In this document: positions 19,275 through 28,530 of the stretch, one piece after another
Layout of the letters: every line of letters begins with the position of its first letter
How positions within the stretch are numbered: the stretch's first letter is position 1
DNA from: Cognaticolwellia sediminilitoris
GTDB taxonomy: Bacteria; Pseudomonadota; Gammaproteobacteria; Enterobacterales; Alteromonadaceae
DNA: 64,000 bases
NCBI GenBank assembly: GCA_002104535.1
Contig: NBOG01000014.1
Coordinates: 19,974 to 83,973, forward strand
Reading direction: 5' to 3'
Notes under the pieces: generated by a model
Databases searched by the model: none
The model's input: only the letters and a program-made list of their open reading frames with translations
Told to the model about the DNA's origin: nothing
Translations under genes and position numbers: made by a program

Positions 19275-20072
19275 TTAATTCGCATTATTTATTTTATTAC
19301 TGTTTTTATACGACCAGATCACTAACACGACGCCGGCGATAAAAAACGGAATACTCAGCATTTGTCCCGCGGTTAATGCGATGTCAGCGGTATAGGCGGC
19401 TTGTTTTTCTTTTAACATTTCAATTAGAAAACGCGCGGTGAAAATTAAAATAAGGAAAATACCTAATATAGAACCTTGTGGAGTTTGAGCTTTTTTGCGG
19501 TTATAAAAAATTATTAAAACAAAAAATATTGCTAAATAAGCAAAGGCTTCATAAAGCTGTGAGGGATGACGAGCAACGTTATCAATACGGGCAAATATTA
19601 CCGCCCATGGCACATTGCTTGGCGTACCTAGAATTTCAGAGTTAACAAAATTTGCACTGCGGACGAAAAAGCCAAATAGGGCCGTACAAATTGCAAGCCT
19701 GTCGAGGAGCCATAAAAAGTTCATTTGATGTTGCTTACTATAAATACCCGCAGCAATTATTGCGCCTAAACCACCACCGTGACTGGCTAATCCACCTTCC
19801 CAAATGGCGAGGATCTTCAACGGGTTGGCAAAGTAATAACCGGGCTCATAAAAGAAACAATGACCAAGGCGAGCACCAACAATAACGCCGACAACAATGT
19901 AAACAAGCAAGTTATCTAAAACCGCTAAATTTTCTTTTTCAGTTGTAAAAATCCACTTCATCACTTGTAAACCAGATAAAATAGCAATGGCAAATAATAA
20001 TCCATACCAATGAATGGTCAGTGGTCCGATAGAGAAGAAAACGGGATTGAGATCCCAAACTAAATGTTGCAA
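19275..20072 (-). CDS. lgt: Prolipoprotein diacylglyceryl transferase
   Basis: A 265-residue polytopic inner-membrane enzyme that adds diacylglycerol from phosphatidylglycerol to the lipobox cysteine of prolipoproteins, the first step of lipoprotein maturation. Visible are the N-terminal PLTIHWYGLLFAIAIL, the arginine-rich GARLGHCFFYEP, SHGGGLGAIIA, and the family signature region FFVRSANFVNSEILGTPSNV. Length and about seven membrane segments fit Lgt. Several lipoproteins in this window (pullulanase, amylase, hydrolase) would be its substrates. The usual partner thyA is not next to it; RNase HI follows instead. Confidence 0.94.
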   Translation of the reverse strand: MQHLVWDLNPVFFSIGPLTIHWYGLLFAIAILSGLQVMKWIFTTEKENLAVLDNLLVYIVVGVIVGARLGHCFFYEPGYYFANPLKILAIWEGGLASHGGGLGAIIAAGIYSKQHQMNFLWLLDRLAICTALFGFFVRSANFVNSEILGTPSNVPWAVIFARIDNVARHPSQLYEAFAYLAIFFVLIIFYNRKKAQTPQGSILGIFLILIFTARFLIEMLKEKQAAYTADIALTAGQMLSIPFFIAGVVLVIWSYKNSNKINNAN

Positions 20073-20160
20073 AGCTTAACCCTTAATATGACTGGTTTTT
20101 AATGTATTGTTAGCGTGGTCTACTGTAAACCACGGCTATATTTGTGATATTCTAGCAAGC

Positions 20161-21300
20161 TCATTGTTGCTTTGGTGAATTAATTGCGTTTAATGTCGAA
20201 ATGACTTGGGTTGGGTGCTCAACGTTGATTAAAACTTGTTCGAAAGATTCAACAAACGAGCCCATCATGCCCCAATACTTTATAGGTTGCTTAAAAGTGA
20301 TTTTGATATTGTGCTGTTTACTACGACCTATTTTTAACAGCTCTTTGCTCACAACCTCTGCGCTTTTTTCGTCTTGAATTTTCCCACTTTGGGCTTCATC
20401 AGTTTTAATTTCATCCACATTACTTGCTTCGCTTTTGCCCTTTGTAACTTTTTGCAGAGTTTGCTCAATAGCATTTTCAGGATGTAAATCTTCAGCCGTT
20501 GCGGTAATCGTTGCTATGTCTTTTAGTGGTATTACCATAAAATTAAAAATGGAGTTGTTAATGATCAGTTTTTCATCCTGAATATAAAGCGAATAATGCC
20601 GTGATAATCGGTAATTAGCGATGAAGATAATCAGACCATACATGATGAAAGATGCCACGATAAGCGCCACCATTTCGCTCCATTGCACTAGCAGTTGATA
20701 GCTAATTGTCGCAATGCATAGCAGAGAAAAAATAACTAGAGTGATATGCCAGGCCTTACCCGATAACAATGTAATGGTATCTAATGCTTTTATATGACGG
20801 CGAGATAAGCGTGGGATTGCGTAATACCAGCTGGCAGGCTCAGTGGCTAAAGTTAAAGCCAAACCTTGCTTTTTTTCATCGTCATATTTTTCAAATACAC
20901 CTATTCGTGGATCGCCAGAAAGGGTACGTGCTTGCCAAAGACCTTTGACCACAACACTGATCAAAAACAATTCTAATATCAGTAATATTGCAATGATGGG
21001 GTAGCGAAGCCAAATAATAAAGTCAAAATATTGCGCAACGTCTGCTGGGTAACTGTATCGAGCGATGGCACTGGAGAGGCTAAATATAAGTATCAGCTTC
21101 CAAGCTTTTTGTTTACCTGCTTTTATGATCATAAACCAATACAGCACGGGCAATAAAGCAAAGTAGATAATGCTGGCGAAAATAACCGGATAAAGGCCTA
21201 AGGTTGTATCTGTTGTTTCAGGTATAAAAGTAAAACCTAAGTAGTAGCAACTAATGGCGATCAATAAAAATAGCAGTCGATACTTTACTGTTGTTCTCAC
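20161..21300 (-). CDS. Hypothetical multi-pass membrane protein
   Basis: A 379-residue protein of unknown function. The N-terminal 120 residues have four likely membrane segments, and a further pair is at about 180-230 (ITLVIFSLLCIATISYQLLV and ALIVASFIMYGLIIFIANY). A C-terminal cytoplasmic-type domain follows (RHYSLYIQDEKLIINNSIFN, then VIPLKDIATI). That arrangement, a strand-rich domain behind paired helices, resembles bacterial PH-domain membrane proteins, but a low-complexity insert (around residues 290-330) obscures it. The GTG start is supported by AAAGGA 7-8 bp upstream. It lies 88 bp upstream of lgt and may be the first gene of that unit. Confidence 0.65.
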   Translation of the reverse strand: MRTTVKYRLLFLLIAISCYYLGFTFIPETTDTTLGLYPVIFASIIYFALLPVLYWFMIIKAGKQKAWKLILIFSLSSAIARYSYPADVAQYFDFIIWLRYPIIAILLILELFLISVVVKGLWQARTLSGDPRIGVFEKYDDEKKQGLALTLATEPASWYYAIPRLSRRHIKALDTITLLSGKAWHITLVIFSLLCIATISYQLLVQWSEMVALIVASFIMYGLIIFIANYRLSRHYSLYIQDEKLIINNSIFNFMVIPLKDIATITATAEDLHPENAIEQTLQKVTKGKSEASNVDEIKTDEAQSGKIQDEKSAEVVSKELLKIGRSKQHNIKITFKQPIKYWGMMGSFVESFEQVLINVEHPTQVISTLNAINSPKQQ

Positions 21301-21693
21301 AAGAAAATCCTTTTGGCTTTATGTTTTTATTTTAAACATAAAGTTACGCTAAATACTCTCCAGATTAAAGCGTTTTTCCGCGTGATTATATACGCGAGTC
21401 TAATTTTATACTCTGGTTAACCACTGGGTTAATACTGTTGGGCTGAATAAAAGTTGGAAGTTATAACTAAGGGAGGCTTTACACTCAGGGAATAGCTAGG
21501 TTCATGAATTTTGTCGTTAATTTATTAAATTATGACGTAAATTTGCTAGTAAATATTACTGGAAATATCATTATTGAATGACCAGCACCTTCCAATAAGT
21601 GCTGAACAAGCTTAATAAAAATAACTTTAAAATAATAACATAAATAATAAACGTCCTAACCACGTCTTAACATAGTCACAGAGGGTAAAATTA
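21301..21693. other. Intergenic region between divergent genes
   Basis: About 390 AT-rich bp separate the GTG-started membrane gene from the M35 protease gene. It must hold both promoters. I see no clear operator, repeat or RNA structure. Confidence 0.45.
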
Positions 21694-22749
21694 ATGAAAT
21701 TTTTGTTAAAAGCAATAATCACAACTGCCACGATTATATCGTTGCAAGTTCAAGCTGCAAAACCACAACTTGACGTTGACGTATCTGTCAGTAATGCAAG
21801 CAATGGTGATGTAAATGCAACATTAACCATCACAAACAATGGTAACGGTCAGCAAAAGCTTCTAGGTTGGTACACAGACCTCGATGAAGAGCATATTTTT
21901 AGTGTTAAACGTGACGGTGTAGAAGTTGACTTTTATGGTCCTCATTACAAAAGACAAGCACCAGTTGAAAAAGACTTTATCAAGTTAAAATCAGGTGAGT
22001 CTTTAACTAAAACTTTTGAATTAAGTGGTTTATACGACATGTCAGTAACGGGTAGCTATGAAATTAGTTATGACGTTAAGTCTCTGCACTTATTCGCTAA
22101 TAAAGGCCAACAGAAGAAAGTTGCTCGATTAGCTTCAGCGCCAGTTAACCTATGGATTGATGGTATTGCCTCTAAAGGCGGAGCCAATAAAGGTAAACCT
22201 GGTAGTGGCGGATCAACTGATTGTATTGGTGGCACTTGTTTTACAGGCCGTTGCAGTAATAGTGAAAAAACTGAAATCATCAGTGCATTAGATGCTGCTG
22301 ATCAAATTACTAACAACTCAGTTGCTTATTTAAACTCGCACTCAGCTAATAACACTTCAGCACGTTACAATACTTGGTTTGGTGCAGCGACATCTTCTCG
22401 TTACAACACAGCTGTTGCAAACTTCAATGCTATTGACGATGCAATTGATAATAAGCCTTTAGAGTTTGATTGTAGCTGTAAAAAATCATATTTCGCTTAT
22501 GTTTATCCTAACCAACCATATAAAGTTTACTTATGTAATGCTTTTTGGAGTGCGAATGAATTTGGCACTGACTCACGCGCTGGTACTATCGTGCACGAGC
22601 TAAGTCACTTTAATGCGGTTGCAGGTACTGATGACGTTGTTTATGGTCAATCAGGTGCTCAAAGTCTTGCTATTTCTGACCCTGATCAAGCATTAAACAA
22701 TGCTGATAGCCACGAATACTTTGCGGAAAACACACCTAACCAAAACTAG
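21694..22749 (+). CDS. Secreted M35 (deuterolysin/aspzincin) metalloprotease
   Basis: A 351-residue preproenzyme with a Sec signal peptide (LLKAIITTATIISLQVQAA) and a beta-rich N-terminal domain (about 22-155) containing LLGWYTDLDEEHIFSVKR. After a glycine-rich linker comes the M35 catalytic domain (about 175-351). Its zinc site is complete: HELSH gives two histidines and the catalytic glutamate, and the following GTDDVVYG supplies the third-ligand aspartate of aspzincins. The C-terminal NNADSHEYFAENTP is also family-typical. Peptidyl-Lys metalloendopeptidases belong here, so cleavage next to lysine is plausible but unproven. A perfect terminator follows. Confidence 0.92.
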   Translation: MKFLLKAIITTATIISLQVQAAKPQLDVDVSVSNASNGDVNATLTITNNGNGQQKLLGWYTDLDEEHIFSVKRDGVEVDFYGPHYKRQAPVEKDFIKLKSGESLTKTFELSGLYDMSVTGSYEISYDVKSLHLFANKGQQKKVARLASAPVNLWIDGIASKGGANKGKPGSGGSTDCIGGTCFTGRCSNSEKTEIISALDAADQITNNSVAYLNSHSANNTSARYNTWFGAATSSRYNTAVANFNAIDDAIDNKPLEFDCSCKKSYFAYVYPNQPYKVYLCNAFWSANEFGTDSRAGTIVHELSHFNAVAGTDDVVYGQSGAQSLAISDPDQALNNADSHEYFAENTPNQN

Positions 22750-22780
22750 TTGTCTCGTTTTTCACTGGTAACTCAAATTA

Positions 22781-22812
22781 AAATCAAACCTAGTATAGGT
22801 TTGATTTTTTTG
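22781..22812 (+). terminator. Rho-independent terminator after M35 protease gene
   Basis: A 12-bp perfect stem, AAATCAAACCTA / TAGGTTTGATTT with a GTA loop, continues into a T-rich run. It separates the protease gene from the related lipoprotein gene downstream. Confidence 0.92.
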
Positions 22813-22959
22813 TTTTTCTTAGCAATTTTCCGTTGCGTATAAACTGTCTTTTCGATAGCAAAGTAAATATCTACTTTGATCACTAAAGCGAAATTTTTAA
22901 TAAAATACCGTGTTGTTTTTATAATTGCTGCTTTACTTAAACTAAAGAGGGACCAATGC

Positions 22960-23529
22960 TTGGTTTTGTCATCAATGAAAAAGTTTAAAAATTGTAAACA
23001 GACAAAATTTTTAATGGTTGTTTTGACAACGTTGCTAATGAGTTGTCAATTTGAGCATGATATGAAGGAGGAATTGATGCTAACGGAATCTAACAATGAA
23101 GTAGTCGAAGTAGAGCAACCTTTGTTAAGTTGTAAACTTAATATAGCCAAAGCACAGCGTATTACCGACGGGGTTTTTGTTGACTTTATTATATTAAATC
23201 AGAGTGAAAGCGATTTGTATGTTTTACAGTGGTATACCCCCTTAGAAGGCTTCTATTCCAAGATTTTTAATATAACCGATCAATTTGGCCAACCCTTACC
23301 TTATCAAGGTCCAATGGTTAAGCGTGCTAAGCCAGAGTCGTCTGACTATCAATTAATTAGAGCGAAGGGGAATATTGCGACAATGTTAGATTTAAGCTCG
23401 GCTTATAATCTAAACCCAGGACGTTATAAATTAGAATTGAAAAAGCCCACTTTGCAAATTATCGAAAATGGCATTCCGCTGACGATTGATCAATGCCAGA
23501 CCGACAGTATAAATTTCACGGTAAATTGA
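22960..23529 (+). CDS. Lipoprotein resembling the N-terminal domain of the M35 protease
   Basis: A 189-residue predicted lipoprotein: a basic N terminus, a hydrophobic stretch, and the lipobox LLMSC. The mature part aligns by eye with the non-catalytic N-terminal domain of the M35 protease just upstream: VLQWYTPLEG against LLGWYTDLDE, then YQGPMVKRAKPESSDY against YGPHYKRQAPVEKDF, then LDLSSAYNLNPGRYKLEL against FELSGLYDMSVTGSYEIS. No catalytic domain is present. The TTG start is preferred because AGAGGG lies 8 bp upstream; an ATG at 22975 has none. It could be a tethered inhibitor, chaperone or receptor for the protease; this is inference. Confidence 0.72.
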   Translation: MVLSSMKKFKNCKQTKFLMVVLTTLLMSCQFEHDMKEELMLTESNNEVVEVEQPLLSCKLNIAKAQRITDGVFVDFIILNQSESDLYVLQWYTPLEGFYSKIFNITDQFGQPLPYQGPMVKRAKPESSDYQLIRAKGNIATMLDLSSAYNLNPGRYKLELKKPTLQIIENGIPLTIDQCQTDSINFTVN

Positions 23530-23640
23530 GGTTTTTAATTTATTTAAAGAATAAAAGAATAAAAGAATTTGAAGTATTAAATGTCTTTGACGCCATAATT
23601 AAAAGAGCGCTATTTATTTAGAGCATACCAATTGGACATA

Positions 23641-23672
23641 AAAAAAGCTTATTGCGAACAATAAGCTTTTTT
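23641..23672. terminator. Bidirectional terminator
   Basis: A 14-bp perfect stem, AAAAAAGCTTATTG / CAATAAGCTTTTTT with a CGAA tetraloop, lies between the convergent lipoprotein and pullulanase genes and can serve both. Confidence 0.92.
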
Positions 23673-23698
23673 AGTTTTTGTGAGGCAATTTTATCGCT

Positions 23699-26600
23699 TT
23701 ACTGACATTGCTGTATCAATACATTACCAACGTTATAGCCTTTATCTGGATTTGCGCTGTCTAGAGTTAATAATACGCTATATGACCCTGCCGCTAAGGT
23801 TGTGTTGTTATTACTTTCACCAGCATCGTTATAAGCCACTGAGTAGTTGATACCAACTTCCATAGGGGTTTCTAAAATGCTATTGCTACCGTTAGCTTGC
23901 GCCCACAATTGTGTGGTCCAGCTACCATCGTCAGAAGCGAGTTTAAATTGCATAGCACCATCAAATTCAGCAACTGCTTGGTATTGATTATTACCTTTAT
24001 AGTGCAAACGATATGCTTCTTCTGCATTCCAACCTGAATGATCGCCACGAACATAAAGTTGGCCACCACCAGTAATGTTAAATGGAATAGGGTCGCTTGA
24101 GTCAGCAAGTGCGCTACAATCAACCGTTTCATTTTTACTGGCAATGCTTAAGGAAGGTGTTGCGGTAGAAGCATCAAGATTAAAACTGTAATTGCCAGCC
24201 GTTGCGATAACAACTTCGATATTACCGCTATTTTCACTAACACTTATCGCGCTATTATCGAACGTTAAGTCGCTATAGCCAAAATTTACTACATCCCAAG
24301 CATTATCAGCAATTTTAAATTGATAAGTGCCAGCAGCTAAAGTGAAGTTAAGCTCGTAAATGCCGTTGGTATCATAGATAAACTGGTCGGTGCTTGTTAA
24401 ACCATCATTTCCCCAATTATTCATACTGCCACGAAGATAAACGGCAATATCACCAAATGGTGCGGCATCAGGGGCATTGGCAGTAGCGTCTGCTGCTAGG
24501 CCTGCACCTTGACTAGCTCCTTGCGGTTTAACAAAAACAGCCGTCGTTAATGCTGGTACCGTAAAGGTGCCATTGTCTGTATTTGCACTAAAGCTAGCCG
24601 TTTGAACCACTGGGTCACTAGAGCTTTGTTGCACGCTATGTAATTCAAAACCACTGGCGGTATTAACGGTTAATGCTTGCTCAGTTGAGCTGCCATTAAT
24701 AACCACAACAATGGCGTCATTATTAGCATCTAAATCAGCTAATCCTGTACCATCGTCGATACTCATGACAATAACGCCTTGAGTTTGGCTTGAACCCGTA
24801 TTGTGAAAACCAATGCGTTCAATAATATCTGTTTTGCTGGTTAACCTAAATAAAGGGCTAGTGCTGCGTATACTGATAAACTCTTTGAAAATATCACTTG
24901 AAAATGCAATATCTGCCGAGCTTACTGATGTTTCACTGTTATTAATTAAGTTGCTGATTGCACTCCATTTACCTTCGTTATCTTGAGCTAATGGTAAACC
25001 GACATTCCAGTTGTTAGTGGTTTTAGTAAAATCAACTTTATTAAACCAATCACCTGCGTCATAGGTATTTCTATCCATTGACTTTGAACGAATTAAATCA
25101 CCACCTAATTGTAAAAAGGTAATACCTTGGCTCATTAACGGCAGGGTGCCAGCAATGTTTTGCATACGTACTCTATCGGCAACACTGATGCTGGCATCAA
25201 TGCCATATTGCAGTTGATCCCATAAGGTTTCGTTATCATGCTTTGAAACATAGTTAATGATATCTGCAGGGTCTTGCGCATAAGAAGGTTTTGAGAATGT
25301 GCTAGCAAGTTTAACGATGTTATTTTTATCTTTAAGTTGATAATCAGCGATGGTACCCATTAATCCTAGGCGGATAATGTCTTGATCACTCAGGCTACCG
25401 TCTGATTTAAATAATGAAGCGCTGCGAATTACATCACGAGGACGGTCATTAAAAGTACCAAGCTCTGTGCCCGCCATATTGCTTTGGTTCGCTTGCACAT
25501 AACCTTTATCGTCACGTGTCCAACCTTCACCATAAAAGTAATTGTCTGTATCGATAGCTTGAACGGCTTCACGCGCTGTTAAGATTGACGAAACTGAGTT
25601 ATTACTCATGATGTCAAAGCGGAAACCATCAAATTTATAGGCTTGTGTCCAGGTCAATAGAGAGTCTTGCATTAATTTATGCATCATCTCATGTTCAGGC
25701 GCGGTGTCTTGACAACAAGTTGAGGTTTCTACATCACCACTAGTTAAGTTACGACGGTGATAATAACCCGGTACGACTTTATCGAGTACTGAGTTTTCCC
25801 AAAGTCCAGACGAGTTGGTGTGGTTATAAACGACATCTAACACGACTCTAAGACCCATTTCATGAAGTGCTTGGTTCATCGCGCGCATTTCTTTAATGCG
25901 CACTGCACCATCAGGATTTGAAGCATAGCTGCCATCTGGCGTGGTGAAATGTTCAGGATCGTAACCCCAGTTAAAACTGTCTAAGCCACGCATAGATTCA
26001 ACCAATGCTTGAGCTTCAGTTGACGTAGGAGCGTAGCTCGCTAATACATCAGACAACAGCGCTGAATTATCTTCAACACCACATACCGGGGCTGCACTAT
26101 TTTTAGCGCAAAGCTCTGCTACTGTGTTGTCTAAATTCACCCGAGTCGATAAATCTTCGCCAATACTGGCAATGTCATTAGCTGGCAAAAACTGAAAATG
26201 GGTTAAGCCAGCTTCTACCAATGATTTAAGGTGCATAACCGGTGCTGAAGTTTCTTCTGTAAAGGCTAAATATTTACCACGATTAGCGGCTGTAGTGCTG
26301 CTGTCAGAAACACTAAAATCGCGAATATGTCCTTCATAAATTATCGCATCTTCTGGGTTAGTAACCGTAGGAATAGTATGGTCACCCCATCCCGTTGGCT
26401 TTAAATCTGCATCAGATAAATTAACGAACTGCGAGTATTCACCGTCAGTTGCTAAAGAAACGGAGTAGGGGTCAGTCGCTTCAATGCTTTCAAACTCTTG
26501 AGTTACTGGATGATAAACGGTTAATGCGTAACGATAAAATGCTCTATCAAGGGTATTATCGCCGGTAAAACTCCAAATGCCGGTATCTGCATTAAAGCTC

Positions 26601-27889
26601 ATATCTTCTGTGCTTTGTAAAACTTTTGCGTTATTGTAAACTTTCAGCTTCACTTGTTTTGCTGTTGGCGCCCAAAGTTTAGCGCTAATAGCATTGCTAT
26701 CATAAATAACGCCAAGTGTTTGTTCATTTGCATCATCATTTGCCGAGGTATATATAGCATCAAGAATCAGCGGAGTTTGCACATAAGTAGCTGCAAGAAC
26801 CGTATTGTCGCTATCATAAGCAATGGCTAATAACTTGCCTTTTAACATGCTTTTAGCTTTTTCTGTTGCTGCATTTGTACTGGTAAATGCGGTAAGAGAT
26901 TTATAACGCGCATGCCCTAATGTATCAGCAGGGTGCTCGCCGCCTGTATCAGCAAAATATTCTAAGTAATTATCGCCTGCAATACCGGTTTCGCCATTAA
27001 AAGCTAAGTCATTACTGTCGCTACTGTAGATTCTAACTTTTGCAACGCTTCCTGCAGCATTCCAAAATACGGTATTCTCATCAGCCCAATGCGCCGCGGT
27101 GTCTTTTATTGATACGCCGCTTGGAAATAAGGTGGGCTCAGTATAAAGCTCTGAAATACCGGAAAGTGTCCAGATCATACGATCAGAAGTTAAATCTGCT
27201 TGGTGATCTAGGCCGCCAAGGTCTTTATCATCGCCTTTGTGGACAATAAAATTAGCACAGGCATCACGCTCTGTTTTTAGATCAATTACCCAATAAGCAC
27301 CGTAATTAGGGTCTATACCTGACTGTGCTTGGCCAGTTGCCCAATCTGTATCGCCGTTGGCATATGCGTCACAGCTGTCATTGTTCCAAAGGTGAACTAT
27401 CCAATCAGAATAATTGTTATCAGGGCGTTGATAAAATATAACTAATTCATTATCACCCGCGGTTACTACAGGGCTAGGTAGGGTATTACTTTCATCCGTT
27501 ACCGTTAATGAAATGCTACTTGTCGCGCTGGCATTACTGTCATCTGAAACAGTTAAACTGGCACTAAATTCACCGGCTGCTTGATAACTAGCAACAGTAT
27601 TAACATTATTAGCACAATCACTAATGGTGATATCTGCTGAATCGTCACCTTTGACCAAGGTACAGGTTAACGTGTCATTATCGGCGTCGCTTACCGACCA
27701 AGAATAGGTATACTCTAACGAGCTGCTGGTGCTTGCCTGCGCAGTAAAACTGCTAATAACCGGCGTATTATTTGGAGTTGGTGTCGGTTTTGGTTTTTCC
27801 GGAGTCGAATCACTACCGCTACCACCACAAGCAGAAATTGCTATGGATAACGTTGTGATTAACAAGCTTTTGATTGCTAATTTATGCAT
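23699..27889 (-). CDS. pulA: Pullulanase-type alpha-1,6-glucosidase lipoprotein
   Basis: A 1396-residue GH13 debranching enzyme that hydrolyses alpha-1,6 bonds in pullulan, starch or glycogen. The signal peptide ends in the lipobox ISAC (Cys21), followed by a Gly/Ser and Pro/Thr linker, so it is anchored to a membrane, probably on the cell surface. An Ig/PKD-like module (about 45-130), a pullulanase-associated carbohydrate-binding region (about 140-250) and an N-terminal beta domain precede the barrel. Catalytic residues lie in GFRFDIMSN (nucleophile Asp near 755), FYGEGWTRDD (acid) and YVSKHDNETLWD. Two starch-binding-like modules close the protein (about 1165-1265 and 1280-1390). It is divergent from the TonB receptor, with three operator-like palindromes between them. 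Confidence 0.92.
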   Translation of the reverse strand: MHKLAIKSLLITTLSIAISACGGSGSDSTPEKPKPTPTPNNTPVISSFTAQASTSSSLEYTYSWSVSDADNDTLTCTLVKGDDSADITISDCANNVNTVASYQAAGEFSASLTVSDDSNASATSSISLTVTDESNTLPSPVVTAGDNELVIFYQRPDNNYSDWIVHLWNNDSCDAYANGDTDWATGQAQSGIDPNYGAYWVIDLKTERDACANFIVHKGDDKDLGGLDHQADLTSDRMIWTLSGISELYTEPTLFPSGVSIKDTAAHWADENTVFWNAAGSVAKVRIYSSDSNDLAFNGETGIAGDNYLEYFADTGGEHPADTLGHARYKSLTAFTSTNAATEKAKSMLKGKLLAIAYDSDNTVLAATYVQTPLILDAIYTSANDDANEQTLGVIYDSNAISAKLWAPTAKQVKLKVYNNAKVLQSTEDMSFNADTGIWSFTGDNTLDRAFYRYALTVYHPVTQEFESIEATDPYSVSLATDGEYSQFVNLSDADLKPTGWGDHTIPTVTNPEDAIIYEGHIRDFSVSDSSTTAANRGKYLAFTEETSAPVMHLKSLVEAGLTHFQFLPANDIASIGEDLSTRVNLDNTVAELCAKNSAAPVCGVEDNSALLSDVLASYAPTSTEAQALVESMRGLDSFNWGYDPEHFTTPDGSYASNPDGAVRIKEMRAMNQALHEMGLRVVLDVVYNHTNSSGLWENSVLDKVVPGYYHRRNLTSGDVETSTCCQDTAPEHEMMHKLMQDSLLTWTQAYKFDGFRFDIMSNNSVSSILTAREAVQAIDTDNYFYGEGWTRDDKGYVQANQSNMAGTELGTFNDRPRDVIRSASLFKSDGSLSDQDIIRLGLMGTIADYQLKDKNNIVKLASTFSKPSYAQDPADIINYVSKHDNETLWDQLQYGIDASISVADRVRMQNIAGTLPLMSQGITFLQLGGDLIRSKSMDRNTYDAGDWFNKVDFTKTTNNWNVGLPLAQDNEGKWSAISNLINNSETSVSSADIAFSSDIFKEFISIRSTSPLFRLTSKTDIIERIGFHNTGSSQTQGVIVMSIDDGTGLADLDANNDAIVVVINGSSTEQALTVNTASGFELHSVQQSSSDPVVQTASFSANTDNGTFTVPALTTAVFVKPQGASQGAGLAADATANAPDAAPFGDIAVYLRGSMNNWGNDGLTSTDQFIYDTNGIYELNFTLAAGTYQFKIADNAWDVVNFGYSDLTFDNSAISVSENSGNIEVVIATAGNYSFNLDASTATPSLSIASKNETVDCSALADSSDPIPFNITGGGQLYVRGDHSGWNAEEAYRLHYKGNNQYQAVAEFDGAMQFKLASDDGSWTTQLWAQANGSNSILETPMEVGINYSVAYNDAGESNNNTTLAAGSYSVLLTLDSANPDKGYNVGNVLIQQCQ

Positions 27890-27962
27890 TATAGACGGAC
27901 CTTTATTGTTTTAATTTTTAGGATTTTAATGCTAAGACTTAGCTTTAATAATGAACAGGTTT

Positions 27963-27976
27963 TGCATACGTATTCA
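27963..27976. promoter_or_regulatory. LacI-type operator 1 (pulA side)
   Basis: TGCATACGTATTCA, 74 bp upstream of the pulA start codon. It differs from the perfect palindrome at 56081 by one base. Confidence 0.8.
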
Positions 27977-28174
27977 CTAATATTGAATATTGATAGGTGC
28001 GTTTATTGACTTTTAATCAATTAATTACAGTAAATTAGCATTGAATTAAGTAAATTTATTGGCTGGTTTTTAACGTAGATTATTTAAATTGAAATATGCT
28101 TATTCGAATTTTCAGTAATATGCAAAGACCTTATCTATGAATACAGACCTGTGGTTCTGAACTATGCTAACCAT

Positions 28175-28188
28175 TACATACGTATTCA
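28175..28188. promoter_or_regulatory. LacI-type operator 2 (central)
   Basis: TACATACGTATTCA, midway between pulA and the TonB receptor gene. It keeps the CATACGTAT core and differs from the perfect site at two positions. Confidence 0.72.
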
Positions 28189-28378
28189 AAAGAGTTTTAA
28201 CTCTTTGTTAACTTAATTTTCTTAACATTTTTACGAATTATTAAATTAAAAGTATAACTTGGTCACGTCCTAAGTGATTGATAAATAATTACTATATGTT
28301 TGTTTTGTATTTTTCAATTAGTTTTTAGGTGGGATGAAGTTACTTTTTATCTTAAAAGCTACTGATCAGGGAACTTTA

Positions 28379-28392
28379 TGAATACGTATGCA
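28379..28392. promoter_or_regulatory. LacI-type operator 3 (TonB receptor side)
   Basis: TGAATACGTATGCA, 139 bp upstream of the TonB receptor start codon. One difference from the perfect palindrome. Confidence 0.8.
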
Positions 28393-28530
28393 AATGGTAT
28401 TCATAAGTTATAAGCCGTTTTATATTAAGCTTGCCTGCAAATATATATGCAGAAGTTAATACAAATTAAAAACATCAGCGTAGAAACGCTGAATAATAAT
28501 TAAAGCATGGATGTCTAGGGGAGTTTACCA

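Larger units (their letters stand above)
27890..28530. promoter_or_regulatory. pulA - TonB receptor divergent control region
   Basis: This 641-bp region has no gene. It carries three copies of a 14-bp palindrome with core ATACGTAT (27963, 28175, 28379), one close to pulA, one central and one close to the receptor gene. The long leader before the receptor is AT-rich without a recognisable riboswitch. Co-regulation of both genes by the LacI-family protein at 56325 is inferred from the shared sites. Confidence 0.75.

Noticed and set aside
21694..22749. Toxin-immunity reading of the M35 protease and lipoprotein pair
   Set aside because: The protease has a general secretion signal and an own terminator, and no secretion-system marker is nearby, so an effector-immunity claim is not supported; kept only as a protease-partner hypothesis.
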